A stretch of 64,000 bases of DNA from Nostoc sp. PCC 7107 (GTDB taxonomy: Bacteria > Cyanobacteriota > Cyanobacteriia > Cyanobacteriales > Nostocaceae): positions 855,001-919,000 of the forward strand of contig NC_019676.1 in the NCBI RefSeq assembly GCF_000316625.1. The letters run 5' to 3'. Made by a program: the position numbers and the translations under genes. The notes below the pieces were generated by a model. That model did not search any database and had not been told where the DNA came from. It worked only from the letters and a program-made list of their open reading frames with translations. Within the stretch, counting starts at the first letter, position 1. The number at the start of each line of letters is the position of its first letter. Below are positions 17,325-26,475 of the stretch, in pieces.

Positions 17325-18332
17325 TTAATCCCAAACTTTGCACAAGGCCGCCAATTGGTCGCGGTATTCAATGCGAACTACCCAATCTTCTGGCCATGCT
17401 GCCATTCCTAAATATGCTCCAGCAAAAGCACCTGCTAAACAAGCAATGGAGTCAGAATCACCTGCTGTGAGTGCAGCGCGTCGCAAAGCAGCTAAAGGTT
17501 CCTCTGGAAATAACAAAAAGCATAATAGACCTGTAGCTAAGGCTTCTTCTGCTACCCAACCCTCACCTATGGCTAAACAGGGGTCAATGTCGCGGTTGGG
17601 GTTGACTAATGCTGCATCAAGACGGTCGAGTACTGCTAAACACTCATCCCAGCCACGACTAATAAATTCTTCTGGTGTCTCAATACCTGGACGCTGCCAC
17701 AAATCATCCAGCCAATCAGCATGATAAACCGATCGCTGACTGAGAGCATAGTTGCGGAGTTGATTCGGCAATTTTTGTGGTTCGCCGCCCTTGACAAGGT
17801 AAGTAATTGCGGCTGCGGTTAAATCTGAAGCAGTAAGGGCAGTAGGATGACCATGAGTTAATGCTGCTTGGAATTGAGCAACTGCCGCACGGGTTGTATC
17901 ATCTGTTAGCAATAAACCTACAGGCACAACACGCATATTTGCACCACAGCCTTTGGAGTTGGGTCTAGTTGCTTGTTGCCAAGGCAAACCTGATTCCAGA
18001 TATTCACAAGCCTGCAAACAAGTCATTCCAGGGGCGCGATTATTGTCTGGACTATGTAACCACTCAACAAAAGTGCGTCTGAGAACAGGTTCTAAATTAG
18101 GTAAGCTCAAGTTTGCGACACCAACCTCAATCAGGGCTTGCCCTACGGCTAATGTCATTTGTGTGTCGTCGGTAACGCGTGCAGGATCACCAACAATTTC
18201 TTGCGGCCCATTTGGCGGAAAGCGACGACAAATTTCTTCCACATTTAAAAATTCTGTAGCGGCACCCAAGGCATCACCAAAGGCTAACCCAAATAAACAT
18301 CCAGAGGCACGACGCATAAATAGTTTTTTCAA
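17325..18332 (-). CDS. ADP-ribosylglycohydrolase family protein
   Basis: The 335-residue protein has the DraG/ARH fold signatures: GCLFGLAFGDALGAATEF near the N-terminus, the metal-binding DDTQMTLAVGQAL near 55, NSKGCGANMRVVPVGL near 125, and the second metal site AGDSDSIACLAGAFAGAYLG near 290. Such enzymes remove ADP-ribose from proteins or small molecules using two Mg/Mn ions. DraG itself reactivates nitrogenase reductase in some diazotrophs, but no DraT-like gene is seen here and the family is broad, so the substrate is open. A start at MRRASG, five codons in, is also possible. Confidence 0.8.
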   Translation of the reverse strand: MKKLFMRRASGCLFGLAFGDALGAATEFLNVEEICRRFPPNGPQEIVGDPARVTDDTQMTLAVGQALIEVGVANLSLPNLEPVLRRTFVEWLHSPDNNRAPGMTCLQACEYLESGLPWQQATRPNSKGCGANMRVVPVGLLLTDDTTRAAVAQFQAALTHGHPTALTASDLTAAAITYLVKGGEPQKLPNQLRNYALSQRSVYHADWLDDLWQRPGIETPEEFISRGWDECLAVLDRLDAALVNPNRDIDPCLAIGEGWVAEEALATGLLCFLLFPEEPLAALRRAALTAGDSDSIACLAGAFAGAYLGMAAWPEDWVVRIEYRDQLAALCKVWD

Positions 18333-18562
18333 TTAAATTTTTAATACACAAACGCTAAAATATCTACCCTTGAGTAAGTGTAAGTATCCGCGTTTTAACT
18401 GAATTTATCAAGCACAGACTCCTTTTATAGCCGATTTATTCTCTGTACCTCTGGAATTAATGTTGTTTAAAGACGGCAAACACCACATGGTGATTACGGT
18501 TCACCCTAATTACTCAATGTATTAATTCTCATAAATTAGACAAAGTGAAAGCAAATTAATCC
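18333..18562. other. Intergenic stretch
   Basis: Between the divergent glycohydrolase and the small decayed frame before dnaK. No gene, CIRCE element or clear promoter was seen. Confidence 0.35.
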
Positions 18563-18782
18563 ATGAACCAACTAAACAAAACTTTAAAATTAACCGTCCC
18601 AGATAAGGTTCGGGAAACCACCCTTCATGGACTGGCTATACAAGCTCAGTATATATATCAGCAGAACTTGGGGCTATAACCCCAACAAAACCGAGCTAAA
18701 GGTCATTGATGCTGAAGTAACTGCTTTCATAAATCAGTTGGTTCAAGATTTAGTCCTTATATTCCCATTCATTCATTTGTAG
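18563..18782 (+). pseudogene. Possible frameshifted small gene upstream of dnaK
   Basis: An ATG at 18563 opens 38 codons (MNQLNKTLKLTVPDKVRETT...) that end at TAA 18677. In the +1 frame the reading continues with protein-like sequence (WGYNPNKTELKVIDAEVTAF, then INQLVQDL) to TAG 18782. Together they look like one protein of about 70 residues broken by an indel near 18640-18675. No family is recognised. It could instead be two chance frames in the dnaK leader. Confidence 0.3.
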
Positions 18783-18804
18783 TTATACGGAGCCAGCACA
18801 TAAA

Positions 18805-20712
18805 ATGGCAAAAGTAGTTGGAATTGACTTAGGTACAACTAACTCCTGCGTCGCAGTCATGGAAGGTGGTAAACCCACGGTTATTGCTAATGCAGAAGGT
18901 TTTCGGACAACACCATCGGTAGTAGCGTTTGCCAAGAATGGCGATACGTTGGTAGGGCAAATTGCCAAACGCCAAGCGGTGATGAACCCAGAGAATACAT
19001 TCTACTCGGTGAAGCGCTTTATCGGTCGTCGCTTCGACGAAGTGACTAATGAAGCAACAGAAGTTTCTTATAAAGTTCTCAGCAGCAGTGGTAACGTCAA
19101 GCTAGATTCTCCTGGCGCTGGCAAACAATTTGCTCCTGAAGAGATTTCTGCCAAGGTTCTCCGCAAATTAGTAGAAGACGCAAGCAAATATTTAGGTGAA
19201 ACTGTCACCCAAGCAGTAATTACCGTTCCTGCATACTTCAACGACTCCCAACGCCAAGCCACAAAAGACGCTGGTAAAATCGCTGGAATTGAAGTATTGC
19301 GGATTATCAACGAACCGACAGCTGCTTCTCTGGCTTATGGCTTTGATAAGAAGAGCAATGAAACCATTCTAGTATTTGACTTAGGTGGTGGTACATTCGA
19401 CGTATCAGTACTCGAAGTAGGCGACGGCGTATTTGAAGTATTAGCTACTTCTGGTGATACTCACCTTGGTGGTGACGACTTCGATAAGAAAATTGTTGAT
19501 TTCTTGGCTGAACAGTTCCGCAAAGACGAAGGTATTGACCTCCGTAAAGACAGACAAGCACTGCAACGTCTGACTGAAGCCGCAGAAAAAGCCAAAATTG
19601 AGCTTTCTAGCGTTACCCAAGCGGAAATTAACTTACCATTTATCACCGCTACCCAGGATGGGCCAAAGCACCTGGATACAACGCTGACTCGCGCTAAGTT
19701 TGAAGAACTTTGCTCTGATTTGATTGACCGTTCTCGGATTCCGGTAGAGAATGCGCTGCGTGATGCCAAGTTAAGCAAAAATGATATCGATGAAGTAGTG
19801 CTAGTTGGTGGTTCCACCCGTATTCCCGCTGTCCAAGAGTTGGTGAAGCGGATTTTGGGTAGAGATCCTAACCAAACTGTTAACCCTGATGAAGTAGTAG
19901 CCGTTGGTGCGGCAATTCAAGCAGGTGTGTTGGCTGGTGATGTTACAGGTATCTTGTTGTTAGACGTAACACCATTGTCCTTGGGTGTGGAAACCTTGGG
20001 CGGTGTGATGACTAAGATTATTCCTCGTAACACCACAATTCCTACCAAAAAATCAGAGGTATTCTCCACCGCTGTGGATGGTCAAACCAACGTAGAAATT
20101 CACGTCCTCCAAGGTGAACGGGAATTTGCTAACGACAACAAGAGTTTGGGAACCTTCCGCCTCGATGGTATTCCTCCTGCGCCCCGTGGCGTACCTCAAA
20201 TCGAAGTGGTATTCGACATTGACGCTAACGGTATCCTCAACGTTACTGCTAAGGATAAAGGTACTGGTAAGGAACAGTCCATTAGCATTACTGGTGCTTC
20301 TACCTTAGATAAAAATGATGTTGACCGGATGGTACGCGAAGCAGAACAAAATGCGTCCTCTGACAAAGAACGTCGTGAGAAAATTGAACGCAAGAACCAA
20401 GCTGATTCTTTGTCATACCAAGCGGAAAAGCAGCTGCAAGAATTAGGCGATAAAGTACCTGCTGCTGACAAAACCAAAGTGGAAGGTTTGATAAAAGACC
20501 TGCGGGAAGCTGTCGCTAAGGAAGATGATGAGCAAATTGCCAAGCTGATGCCAGAATTGCAACAAGCGCTATTCGCGGTTGGTAGCAATATCTATCAACA
20601 AGCTGGCGGTGCTGCACCTGGCGCTGAACCTCAAGATGGTGGTGGCGGTTCTTCTACTTCCTCTGGTAGCGGTGATGATGTAATTGACGCAGATTTTACT
20701 GAAAGCAAATAA
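18805..20712 (+). CDS. dnaK: Chaperone DnaK (Hsp70), DnaK2 type
   Basis: The 635-residue protein is a complete Hsp70. It has phosphate-loop [19 protein letters not shown] at residue 6, [10 protein letters not shown]-type linker to lobe [39 protein letters not shown], and the adenosine motif [16 protein letters not shown]. The substrate-binding domain begins near 390 ([20 protein letters not shown]), followed by the helical lid and a Gly/Ser-rich tail ending [10 protein letters not shown]. It closely fits cyanobacterial DnaK2, the main housekeeping and stress form; DnaK1 and DnaK3 differ in the tail. GGAG lies 12 bases before the ATG. dnaJ and grpE are not adjacent. Confidence 0.95.
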   Translation: MAKVVGIDLGTTNSCVAVMEGGKPTVIANAEGFRTTPSVVAFAKNGDTLVGQIAKRQAVMNPENTFYSVKRFIGRRFDEVTNEATEVSYKVLSSSGNVKLDSPGAGKQFAPEEISAKVLRKLVEDASKYLGETVTQAVITVPAYFNDSQRQATKDAGKIAGIEVLRIINEPTAASLAYGFDKKSNETILVFDLGGGTFDVSVLEVGDGVFEVLATSGDTHLGGDDFDKKIVDFLAEQFRKDEGIDLRKDRQALQRLTEAAEKAKIELSSVTQAEINLPFITATQDGPKHLDTTLTRAKFEELCSDLIDRSRIPVENALRDAKLSKNDIDEVVLVGGSTRIPAVQELVKRILGRDPNQTVNPDEVVAVGAAIQAGVLAGDVTGILLLDVTPLSLGVETLGGVMTKIIPRNTTIPTKKSEVFSTAVDGQTNVEIHVLQGEREFANDNKSLGTFRLDGIPPAPRGVPQIEVVFDIDANGILNVTAKDKGTGKEQSISITGASTLDKNDVDRMVREAEQNASSDKERREKIERKNQADSLSYQAEKQLQELGDKVPAADKTKVEGLIKDLREAVAKEDDEQIAKLMPELQQALFAVGSNIYQQAGGAAPGAEPQDGGGGSSTSSGSGDDVIDADFTESK

Positions 20713-20758
20713 TTCCTCCAATGTTGTAGGGAAAGTGAGAAATTCTCTACTCAATATT

Positions 20759-20795
20759 TCCCATCTAGGTATTCACCTGGGTGGGGATTTTTTTT
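20759..20795 (+). terminator. Intrinsic terminator of dnaK
   Basis: A GC-rich stem from TCCCATCTAGGT pairing with ACCTGGGTGGGGA (20759-20787, with G-T wobbles and one bulge) is followed by eight T. It lies 47 bases after the dnaK stop codon. Confidence 0.75.
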
Positions 20796-21147
20796 ATTAG
20801 GTTATGGTTATGGGTTACAGATTTAAAAGCCTTGTTGCGATTTTTAGACATCAACAATTCTCAATCTCAAATTTTTATATGTCATATCCTGCAACACCTT
20901 GAAGACTTCGAGAAAATGCGATCGCCTCTGTTAATCTGGTAAATATTAACCAAGGCTGGTGGGTGAGCGATTGGGGAACAGTTGCTCACCCAGAAATTGT
21001 AGGACAAAGGTAGGCGAAGTTATTTATCGATAAGATAGCGAAAGAATGCTTATTTTATCCTCAATAAATTTATAGTCGGCTTTATAAAAGCAATCTGGTT
21101 TGGGAATAATAAATTCACGGTAGAAAAATTCCAGACCAGATATATAT
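20796..21147. other. Intergenic region with a second hairpin
   Basis: No gene seen. TGGGTGAGC at 20960-20968 pairs with GCTCACCCA at 20984-20992. A HIP1 site is near 20920. The FIST gene follows. Confidence 0.45.
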
Positions 21148-22305
21148 ATGCTGAATGTAGTAGTTGGCCATAGTAATGACCCTGATTCTTTAGCGGCGAT
21201 TACTGAAGTTATCGGGCAATGTCAAGATACTTTAAGTGAAAAACGTCCTCAAGCTGGTATTTTGTTTGCCGCAATAGACTTTGATTATGCACTTATTTTG
21301 CAAGAAATTGTGCTGGCTTTTCCAGGAATTGAGTTAATTGGTGGTACTAGCGATGCCGAAATGTCTTCATTATTAAAGTTTCAGCAAGATTCTCTAGCTT
21401 TAATGCTATTTTGTGCTGATGAAATTGAAATTCATGCAGGATTGGGTAGAAATTTATCACAAGACCCAATGTTAGCTACAAAACAAGCTGTAGAACAAGC
21501 AAAAGCAAAAATTAAACATCCGTCTCTCTCTCAATTATGTTTAACTTTCCCTGAAAGTTTAACAGTTGATGGGGTAGCGATTGTTGAAGGCTTAAAAGTC
21601 GCTTTGGGGAAAGATATTCCTATTTTTGGTGGATTAACTGCCGATCAATGGAAATTTGAAAAGACTTATCAATTTTTTCAAACAGAAATTCTCAGTGATT
21701 CTGTTCCTGTATTGATATTTTCTGGCAATTTCTTGTTTTCTCAAGGAGTAGCGAGTGGTTGGCATCCTCTAGGAAAAAAAGGCAAAGTTACGAAGGTTAA
21801 TAAAAACATTCTCTATGAAATTAATAGCAAACCAGCATTAGATTTTTATCATCATTATTTAGGTGGTCTTCCTCCTTCTGGTGAATATCCTTTAGCAGTT
21901 TTTGAATCAGAAACTGAAGAATTTTATATGCGTGCGCCTAGCATTTATAATCCTGAAAATGGTAGCATCACTTTTTTAGGAGAAGTTCCTGTAGATACTT
22001 TTGTGCAAATAGCACAAGCAAGTCGTGATGAGATTTTAGGTGCTGCGAAAACATCAATTAAAAATGCTTTAAATAATTACCCTGGTAAACAGCCAGATGC
22101 AGCTTTATTTTTTTCTTGTGCGGCTCGTCGGCTATTACTAGGTACACGCACAATCGAGGAATATCAGCTGGCTCAGGAATTTTTAACAGCAGAAATTCCT
22201 GGTTGTGGTTTTTATACTCATGGTGAAATTTCACCGTTAAATGATGGTAGTGAAACTAGACTTCATCATGAAACTTTTGTCACCCTTTTGATAGGAATAA
22301 ATTAA
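21148..22305 (+). CDS. FIST-domain sensory protein
   Basis: The 385-residue soluble protein has a FIST N domain (about 1-200: GIELIGGTSDAEMSS, FCADEIEIHAGLGRN, FGGLTADQWKF) and a FIST C domain (about 210-380, ending with PDAALFFSCAARRLLLG and IPGCGFYTHGEISPL). FIST is a sensory module thought to bind small ligands such as amino acids. It is usually part of a larger signalling protein or is encoded beside one. Here it stands alone but is followed after only 6 bases by a histidine kinase, so the two are almost certainly co-translated and probably work together. Confidence 0.85.
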   Translation: MLNVVVGHSNDPDSLAAITEVIGQCQDTLSEKRPQAGILFAAIDFDYALILQEIVLAFPGIELIGGTSDAEMSSLLKFQQDSLALMLFCADEIEIHAGLGRNLSQDPMLATKQAVEQAKAKIKHPSLSQLCLTFPESLTVDGVAIVEGLKVALGKDIPIFGGLTADQWKFEKTYQFFQTEILSDSVPVLIFSGNFLFSQGVASGWHPLGKKGKVTKVNKNILYEINSKPALDFYHHYLGGLPPSGEYPLAVFESETEEFYMRAPSIYNPENGSITFLGEVPVDTFVQIAQASRDEILGAAKTSIKNALNNYPGKQPDAALFFSCAARRLLLGTRTIEEYQLAQEFLTAEIPGCGFYTHGEISPLNDGSETRLHHETFVTLLIGIN

Positions 22306-22311
22306 AAATTT

Positions 22312-23400
22312 ATGCAATTAGATTATGAGCAAAGAATTAAACAACTGGAAAAAGCCAATCGCATTCTCCAGAAAAAACTAGATCGCTCTGAATCTTTAAG
22401 AATTGCATTAGAGGAAACCAATGAGAAAAAAGAGGCTTTATTTCTCAAGGTAATTGATGAATTACGTGATTCACAACAAACTTTAGAAGAACAAAGACGA
22501 AACTTGGAGGAAACTTTAAGAAAGCTACGCGCTATGCAAAGTAAATTAGTAGAATCTGAAAAGATGTCTGCTTTAGGAGTTTTAGTAGCTGGTATTGCCC
22601 ATGAAATCAATAATCCAGTAAATTTTATTTATGGCAATATTAACTATGTTACTCAATATGCTGAGGAAATTTTAGAACTACTAAAATGCTATCAAGAATC
22701 TTATCCAAATCCGGTTATAACTATAGCCGATAAAATCAAAAAAATAGATTTGGAGTTTATCAAAAAAGATTTTGTACAAGTTTTACAGTCTATGGAAATA
22801 GGGAGTCAAAGGATTAGTGAGATTGTTCGCTCTTTACGTAGTTTCTCTAGATTGGATGAAGCAGAAATAAAAAAAGTAAATATTCATGAAGGTATTGATA
22901 GCACATTGATGATTCTGCAAAACCGCTTAAATTCTCAACTCGGTTCCTCAGCAATTCTAATTATTAAAGAATACGGCAATTTACCCAGGGTAGAGTGTTA
23001 TGCCAGTAAGCTGAATCAAGTATTAATAAATATTATTAGCAATGCTATTGATGCTTTAGAGCAGAAATTAAGTTATAGTCAGCACAGTTGTTCTAAAACA
23101 AGTAGTTTAGCTACACTGCAAATTGCAACTTTTACTCCCACTATCAAGATTACTACAGAATTAATCAATAACTGGGTTTCCATTCGTATAAGTGATAATG
23201 GGATTGGAATTGATGAAAAAATAACACAACAAATATTTAATCCTTTCTTCACTACTAAACCAGTTGGTAAAGGTACAGGTTTGGGGCTTTCTATTAGTTA
23301 TCAAATAATTGTGGAAACTCATCAAGGGCAGCTAGAATGTCAATCTATTCCTGGCGTAGGTACGGAATTTATGATTATGATACCTTTACAACTGGTGTAG
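22312..23400 (+). CDS. Sensor histidine kinase without its own sensor domain
   Basis: The 362-residue cytoplasmic kinase starts with a coiled coil (about 1-85, with RIKQLEKANRILQKKL). The phospho-acceptor box follows (VLVAGIAHEINNPVNFIYGN, His near 99), then the N box (NQVLINIISNAIDAL, near 240), G1 (ISDNGIGIDEKI), F box (FNPFFTTKPVGKG) and G2 (GTGLGLSISYQI). It has no PAS, GAF or membrane segments. Its input probably comes from the FIST protein encoded just upstream. No response regulator gene is adjacent, so the output partner is not visible. A HIP1 site follows the stop. Confidence 0.88.
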   Translation: MQLDYEQRIKQLEKANRILQKKLDRSESLRIALEETNEKKEALFLKVIDELRDSQQTLEEQRRNLEETLRKLRAMQSKLVESEKMSALGVLVAGIAHEINNPVNFIYGNINYVTQYAEEILELLKCYQESYPNPVITIADKIKKIDLEFIKKDFVQVLQSMEIGSQRISEIVRSLRSFSRLDEAEIKKVNIHEGIDSTLMILQNRLNSQLGSSAILIIKEYGNLPRVECYASKLNQVLINIISNAIDALEQKLSYSQHSCSKTSSLATLQIATFTPTIKITTELINNWVSIRISDNGIGIDEKITQQIFNPFFTTKPVGKGTGLGLSISYQIIVETHQGQLECQSIPGVGTEFMIMIPLQLV

Positions 23401-23467
23401 CCATATATTGTGTTTCTAGATTAAATGCGATCGCTCTTTTATTTATTAGGTAAGTTATCTATAAAGA

Positions 23468-23497
23468 AAACCCAGCTTTTGTGCAAAAACTGGGTTT
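23468..23497. terminator. Bidirectional terminator hairpin
   Basis: AAACCCAG (23468-23475) and CTGGGTTT (23490-23497) with T- and A-rich stretches on both sides lie between the kinase (+) and the minus-strand operon ending at 23518. Confidence 0.7.
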
Positions 23498-23517
23498 CTG
23501 AATTTAGTAAATATGAT

Positions 23518-23889
23518 TTACAGCCAATCTCGATAAGCAGAGATTTGATTCACACTAATTTCTAATGGCTCACCTTTACCAAAAGGCGGATAAACTTTGA
23601 TTTTGGCATTAGTTGTAAATCTCTCTAATCTATTACCTAATTGGGGAATATTGCTGACTATATGCCAGTAAGATACGATGTCAGGGCAATCAATGACTAA
23701 CATCACTTTGGTGTTTTTATCAGTAAGATACCACTGACAACTATTTAGTAAAGCTTGAGTAATGCGATCGCAACTGTAATAAAAACATCTACCAATCGAT
23801 TGCTCTAGCTCTAGGTGCAGCATTCCATCCTCTTTTGTTACCTTTATTGGAGGTAAATCATCGGGTGGAAGCAAATTTAATTTAGACAT
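23518..23889 (-). CDS. Unknown protein, third gene of luciferase-like operon
   Basis: The 123-residue product starts at MSKLNLLPPDDLPPI. I prefer ATG 23889 over an upstream in-frame start at 23946, because ATGTCTAA overlaps the stop of the preceding monooxygenase gene by 8 bases, a typical coupled start. The protein is a mixed alpha/beta domain with KVMLVIDCPDIVSYWHIV near the middle and no signal or membrane segment. No family is recognised. Operon position suggests a job together with the flavin monooxygenase. Confidence 0.6.
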   Translation of the reverse strand: MSKLNLLPPDDLPPIKVTKEDGMLHLELEQSIGRCFYYSCDRITQALLNSCQWYLTDKNTKVMLVIDCPDIVSYWHIVSNIPQLGNRLERFTTNAKIKVYPPFGKGEPLEISVNQISAYRDWL

Positions 23890-24883
23890 AATTGCGTACC
23901 TCTTGGTTGTAGCGCTGCAAACTTTCGATGTTTTTTTGCATATCAAACGATGTCGGTTTGAGCGCTAATGTACCTAGATTCAATTCGTCATGAAATTTTT
24001 TGATTTTGTCTCGACAAGTGATAGGATCACCAATGACTGAATTTTCAATCAAATAATCTTTGTCAAAACAAATGTTGCTGCGGTCAAATGCCTTATGACC
24101 ATTGGAACTATTCTGCATTACTACTGCCGAATTAGCTTTCATTTTTTGGCTAAATTGGCGGATAAAAGGCATAGCTTCGGTGATAGCATCTGCGTTTGTT
24201 TGTCCAACAAAAAAGAACCGCGCTAAGACAAAATTGTCTGCACCACTGGGATTAATATCTCGATATTGGCTGAGAGTCTTTTTTAATCTCTCTAGCGCAA
24301 AGGGTGGCCCTCCCATTAAGCTAAAGGAATTTTGAGCCGCGAATTCTATGCTGCTGTCATCACCACTGGCTATGTATACAGGGATTTGCTGTTGCAAAGG
24401 TTTTGGGTAAACTGTGAGGCGATCGCATTGATAATGTTGTCCATGAAATGAAACTTCATTTTCATATAACAACTTGTGAATTAATGCTATTCCCTCTAAC
24501 ATTCTGGCGCGAGATTCTCCCATTGAAATGCCAAAATGTTTATTTTGCTGAGGAAAAGGCCCGCCTTTGGCCACTCCAAATAATAATCTGCCATTACACA
24601 AATTATCCAAAGTAGCAATATCTTCTGCTACCCGAATGGGGTTGTGAAATGGCAGTAAAACCGCCGCTGTGCCTAAGCGAATTGTTGAGGTGACACCAGC
24701 TAGATGTGCCATTAATAGCAGCATGGAAGAACTGATATTAATTTCACTAAAATGATGTTCACTTACCCAAGCTTCGGCAAAGTTTAGGCTTTCGGCTTGT
24801 CTAACTAAAGCGACTTGCTCAAAAATTGCCCGACGGGCATTTTGGTGATAATTTTCGTAATTGCAGAAAAGTCCAATTTTCAT
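23882..24883 (-). CDS. Luciferase-like (LLM class) flavin-dependent monooxygenase
   Basis: The 333-residue protein is a TIM-barrel LLM-class oxidoreductase: KIGLFCNYENYHQNARRA at the start, AESLNFAEAWVSEHHFSE (the EHHF motif, near 40-46), TIRLGTAAVLLPFHNPIRVA and EDIATLDNLCNGRLLFGVAK, which form the flavin pocket. These enzymes use FMNH2 and O2 to oxidise small organic substrates; bacterial luciferase is one member. The substrate is not deducible. It is the middle gene of three: 12 bases after a 120-residue unknown and overlapping another unknown downstream. Confidence 0.82.
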   Translation of the reverse strand: MKIGLFCNYENYHQNARRAIFEQVALVRQAESLNFAEAWVSEHHFSEINISSSMLLLMAHLAGVTSTIRLGTAAVLLPFHNPIRVAEDIATLDNLCNGRLLFGVAKGGPFPQQNKHFGISMGESRARMLEGIALIHKLLYENEVSFHGQHYQCDRLTVYPKPLQQQIPVYIASGDDSSIEFAAQNSFSLMGGPPFALERLKKTLSQYRDINPSGADNFVLARFFFVGQTNADAITEAMPFIRQFSQKMKANSAVVMQNSSNGHKAFDRSNICFDKDYLIENSVIGDPITCRDKIKKFHDELNLGTLALKPTSFDMQKNIESLQRYNQEVRNYV

Positions 24884-24895
24884 TGTTTGCTATTC

Positions 24896-25258
24896 TTAGG
24901 TTGCTACCATTTGCAACTCCAACCACAAGCGCGGATCGGTATCTTTCAGCGTCGATTTGGGATCACGAATTAAGCGTTTAGCATTCATACAAACTACTTG
25001 GACTAATCCCATATTGTCTGCTATGTCTCTGAGGATTTTTTGTTGTTCTCTAATATAGGGCAGTATTTCCTCAGAGCAGTAAATACCTATGTATTGCAAA
25101 CGTCTAGGCGGTCTTCCCCAAAAACAGGTGATGACTTTCACATGACACCCGTCTAATAGTTCCCCAACCTTTGGATAGTACTCGCTGACGATTCTTTTGA
25201 ATTCTTTAGCGATGATATCTTCAGTAATCATTTTAACTGATGTTTCTGTAGCGTTCAT
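24896..25258 (-). CDS. Unknown protein, first gene of luciferase-like operon
   Basis: A 120-residue protein of no recognised family, predicted cytoplasmic. ATG 25258 is taken; an in-frame GTG directly before it at 25261 is possible. Visible features are a helical N-terminus, DGCHVKVITCFWGRPPRRLQ and a Cys in IGIYCSEEILPYIREQQ. Only 12 bases separate it from the monooxygenase gene, so they are one operon. Confidence 0.55.
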   Translation of the reverse strand: MNATETSVKMITEDIIAKEFKRIVSEYYPKVGELLDGCHVKVITCFWGRPPRRLQYIGIYCSEEILPYIREQQKILRDIADNMGLVQVVCMNAKRLIRDPKSTLKDTDPRLWLELQMVAT

Positions 25259-25376
25259 CACGCTATTTAATATAACATATATTTGTCAACCAAGCATGAC
25301 ATAGATTGTGTATTATGTTGCTTTTTAGTGTTTAAAAATATATAAAAAATTATTTATCAGAAATTAATATATATTA

Positions 25377-25409
25377 AGATACCCGGCTTCTTGGAGAAGC
25401 CGGGTATCT
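25377..25409. terminator. Hairpin, variant of the 'GATCCCCGACTT' family
   Basis: AGATACCCGGCTTCT (25377-25391), loop TGG and its exact inverse complement (25395-25409). Compared with the copies at 8389 and 17177 both arms carry matching changes (CCCGG for CCCGA, ATAC for ATCC), so pairing is kept. It lies between two minus-strand operons, just after the gene ending at 25445. Confidence 0.6.
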
Positions 25410-25444
25410 GAACTTTCTCGATATTGTATCAATAATCAGATGTA

Positions 25445-25756
25445 TTATCGGGATTTGCGCTCGGCGACTAATACTTCAGCGACCATTTCTGGTAAATCAC
25501 CAAAGTCAGAAAATCCTTCTTTACCACTGATAGGGGAAATAAAGGTATAACTTGGATCACATTCTCCTGTGTCGTAAACTTGAATAACCCATCTATCAGG
25601 GAAGCCTTCTACACCCAACTCTACAATGTACCAACTCTCGCCAGTTAAACGAGATTTTATAATAGTAAACCACTCTCTATATTCGTCACGAATATTCCAG
25701 TCTGCTAAGAGAAACTCTAACGCTATGTGTCCAGCATCAGTAGCCGTCAGTAGCAT
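25445..25756 (-). CDS. Unknown 103-residue protein
   Basis: A small acidic cytoplasmic protein of no recognised family, with GESWYIVELGVEGFPDRWVI near the middle. Its ribosome site, AAGGAG, lies inside the last codons of the upstream gene, eight bases before the ATG, and the gap is 2 bases. Translational coupling with that gene is very likely. Confidence 0.65.
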   Translation of the reverse strand: MLLTATDAGHIALEFLLADWNIRDEYREWFTIIKSRLTGESWYIVELGVEGFPDRWVIQVYDTGECDPSYTFISPISGKEGFSDFGDLPEMVAEVLVAERKSR

Positions 25757-25758
25757 GA

Positions 25759-26040
25759 TTACTCCTTATTTGGCACTTCAGATTTTGCAGCTTCGGAATC
25801 TTTGAAGTCTGGATATAAACCTAATTGTTTGGCAAGCTCACGAGCTAAAAAAAACAAAAATTGAGCGCCATCTTGATTACCTTCATGAGCAAACATTGTG
25901 GCAACTCTAGCCATTGCTTCTACAAAATTAGCATCAATTAATTCTGAATGTGCTTCTAAAATTTCTGGTTCTTGACCATTCGGACATTGCAATAATTTAT
26001 CAATTAAATCAAAATATTTGGCTTGCCGTTCTTCTGTCAT
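25759..26040 (-). CDS. Unknown 93-residue protein
   Basis: A small, helical, acidic protein with no recognised domain. It begins MTEERQAKYFDLIDKLLQCP and has ANFVEAMARVATMFAHEG near the centre. The helical repeat-like composition recalls short TPR-like scaffolds but no repeat can be proven. It is the middle gene of an operon with a membrane protein upstream and the 103-residue unknown downstream. Confidence 0.6.
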   Translation of the reverse strand: MTEERQAKYFDLIDKLLQCPNGQEPEILEAHSELIDANFVEAMARVATMFAHEGNQDGAQFLFFLARELAKQLGLYPDFKDSEAAKSEVPNKE

Positions 26041-26070
26041 GATATTTGGTAATTTTGTAGTGTGAATTGA

Positions 26071-26475
26071 TTATTGTTCAATACTTTGTTGCCAAAGTTT
26101 TTCTAACATTTCTACTTGTTCTTGAAATACGGCAGCACGATGTACTAGATACCTATCGTATACAAGAATTCCTAACCCAATACACACAGGGGTTAGCAAG
26201 ATAAACCATTGCAGGATAATGGCGAGTTTATATACAAAATCAGTAGTTAGCGGTTGGTTCACGATGTGGCGATCGCAATTATTAACACCAGCCGTTACCA
26301 CAGGCTCTAAGGCTTGATTTACTTTGTTAATATTATTAACTTCACAAATTAAATTCTGTGCCTTAACTAACTCTCCATGTTTTTCCCAAACTACTTTTAG
26401 GGCTACCATTGCTGGAGAAATTACGATTAATGCTACAAGGCAAACTGTGAGAACATTTAGAAGTTTGACTTTCAT
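26071..26475 (-). CDS. Unknown membrane protein with two helices
   Basis: The 134-residue protein has one membrane helix at about 8-27 (NVLTVCLVALIVISPAMVAL) and a second at about 90-110 (LQWFILLTPVCIGLGILVY). The loop between, of about 60 residues with two cysteines, probably lies outside the cytoplasm. The C-terminus is an amphipathic helix. A strong GGAG site precedes the ATG. First gene of a three-gene minus-strand operon; no family recognised. Confidence 0.65.
   Translation of the reverse strand: MKVKLLNVLTVCLVALIVISPAMVALKVVWEKHGELVKAQNLICEVNNINKVNQALEPVVTAGVNNCDRHIVNQPLTTDFVYKLAIILQWFILLTPVCIGLGILVYDRYLVHRAAVFQEQVEMLEKLWQQSIEQ

Noticed and set aside
17325-18332. DraG-type nitrogenase reactivating enzyme
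   Set aside because: The family signatures fit ADP-ribosylglycohydrolases in general, but there is no DraT partner and no closer match to DraG, so the specific name is not used.
18333-18804. CIRCE heat-shock operator ahead of dnaK
   Set aside because: No TTAGCACTC-N9-GAGTGCTAA-like sequence is present.
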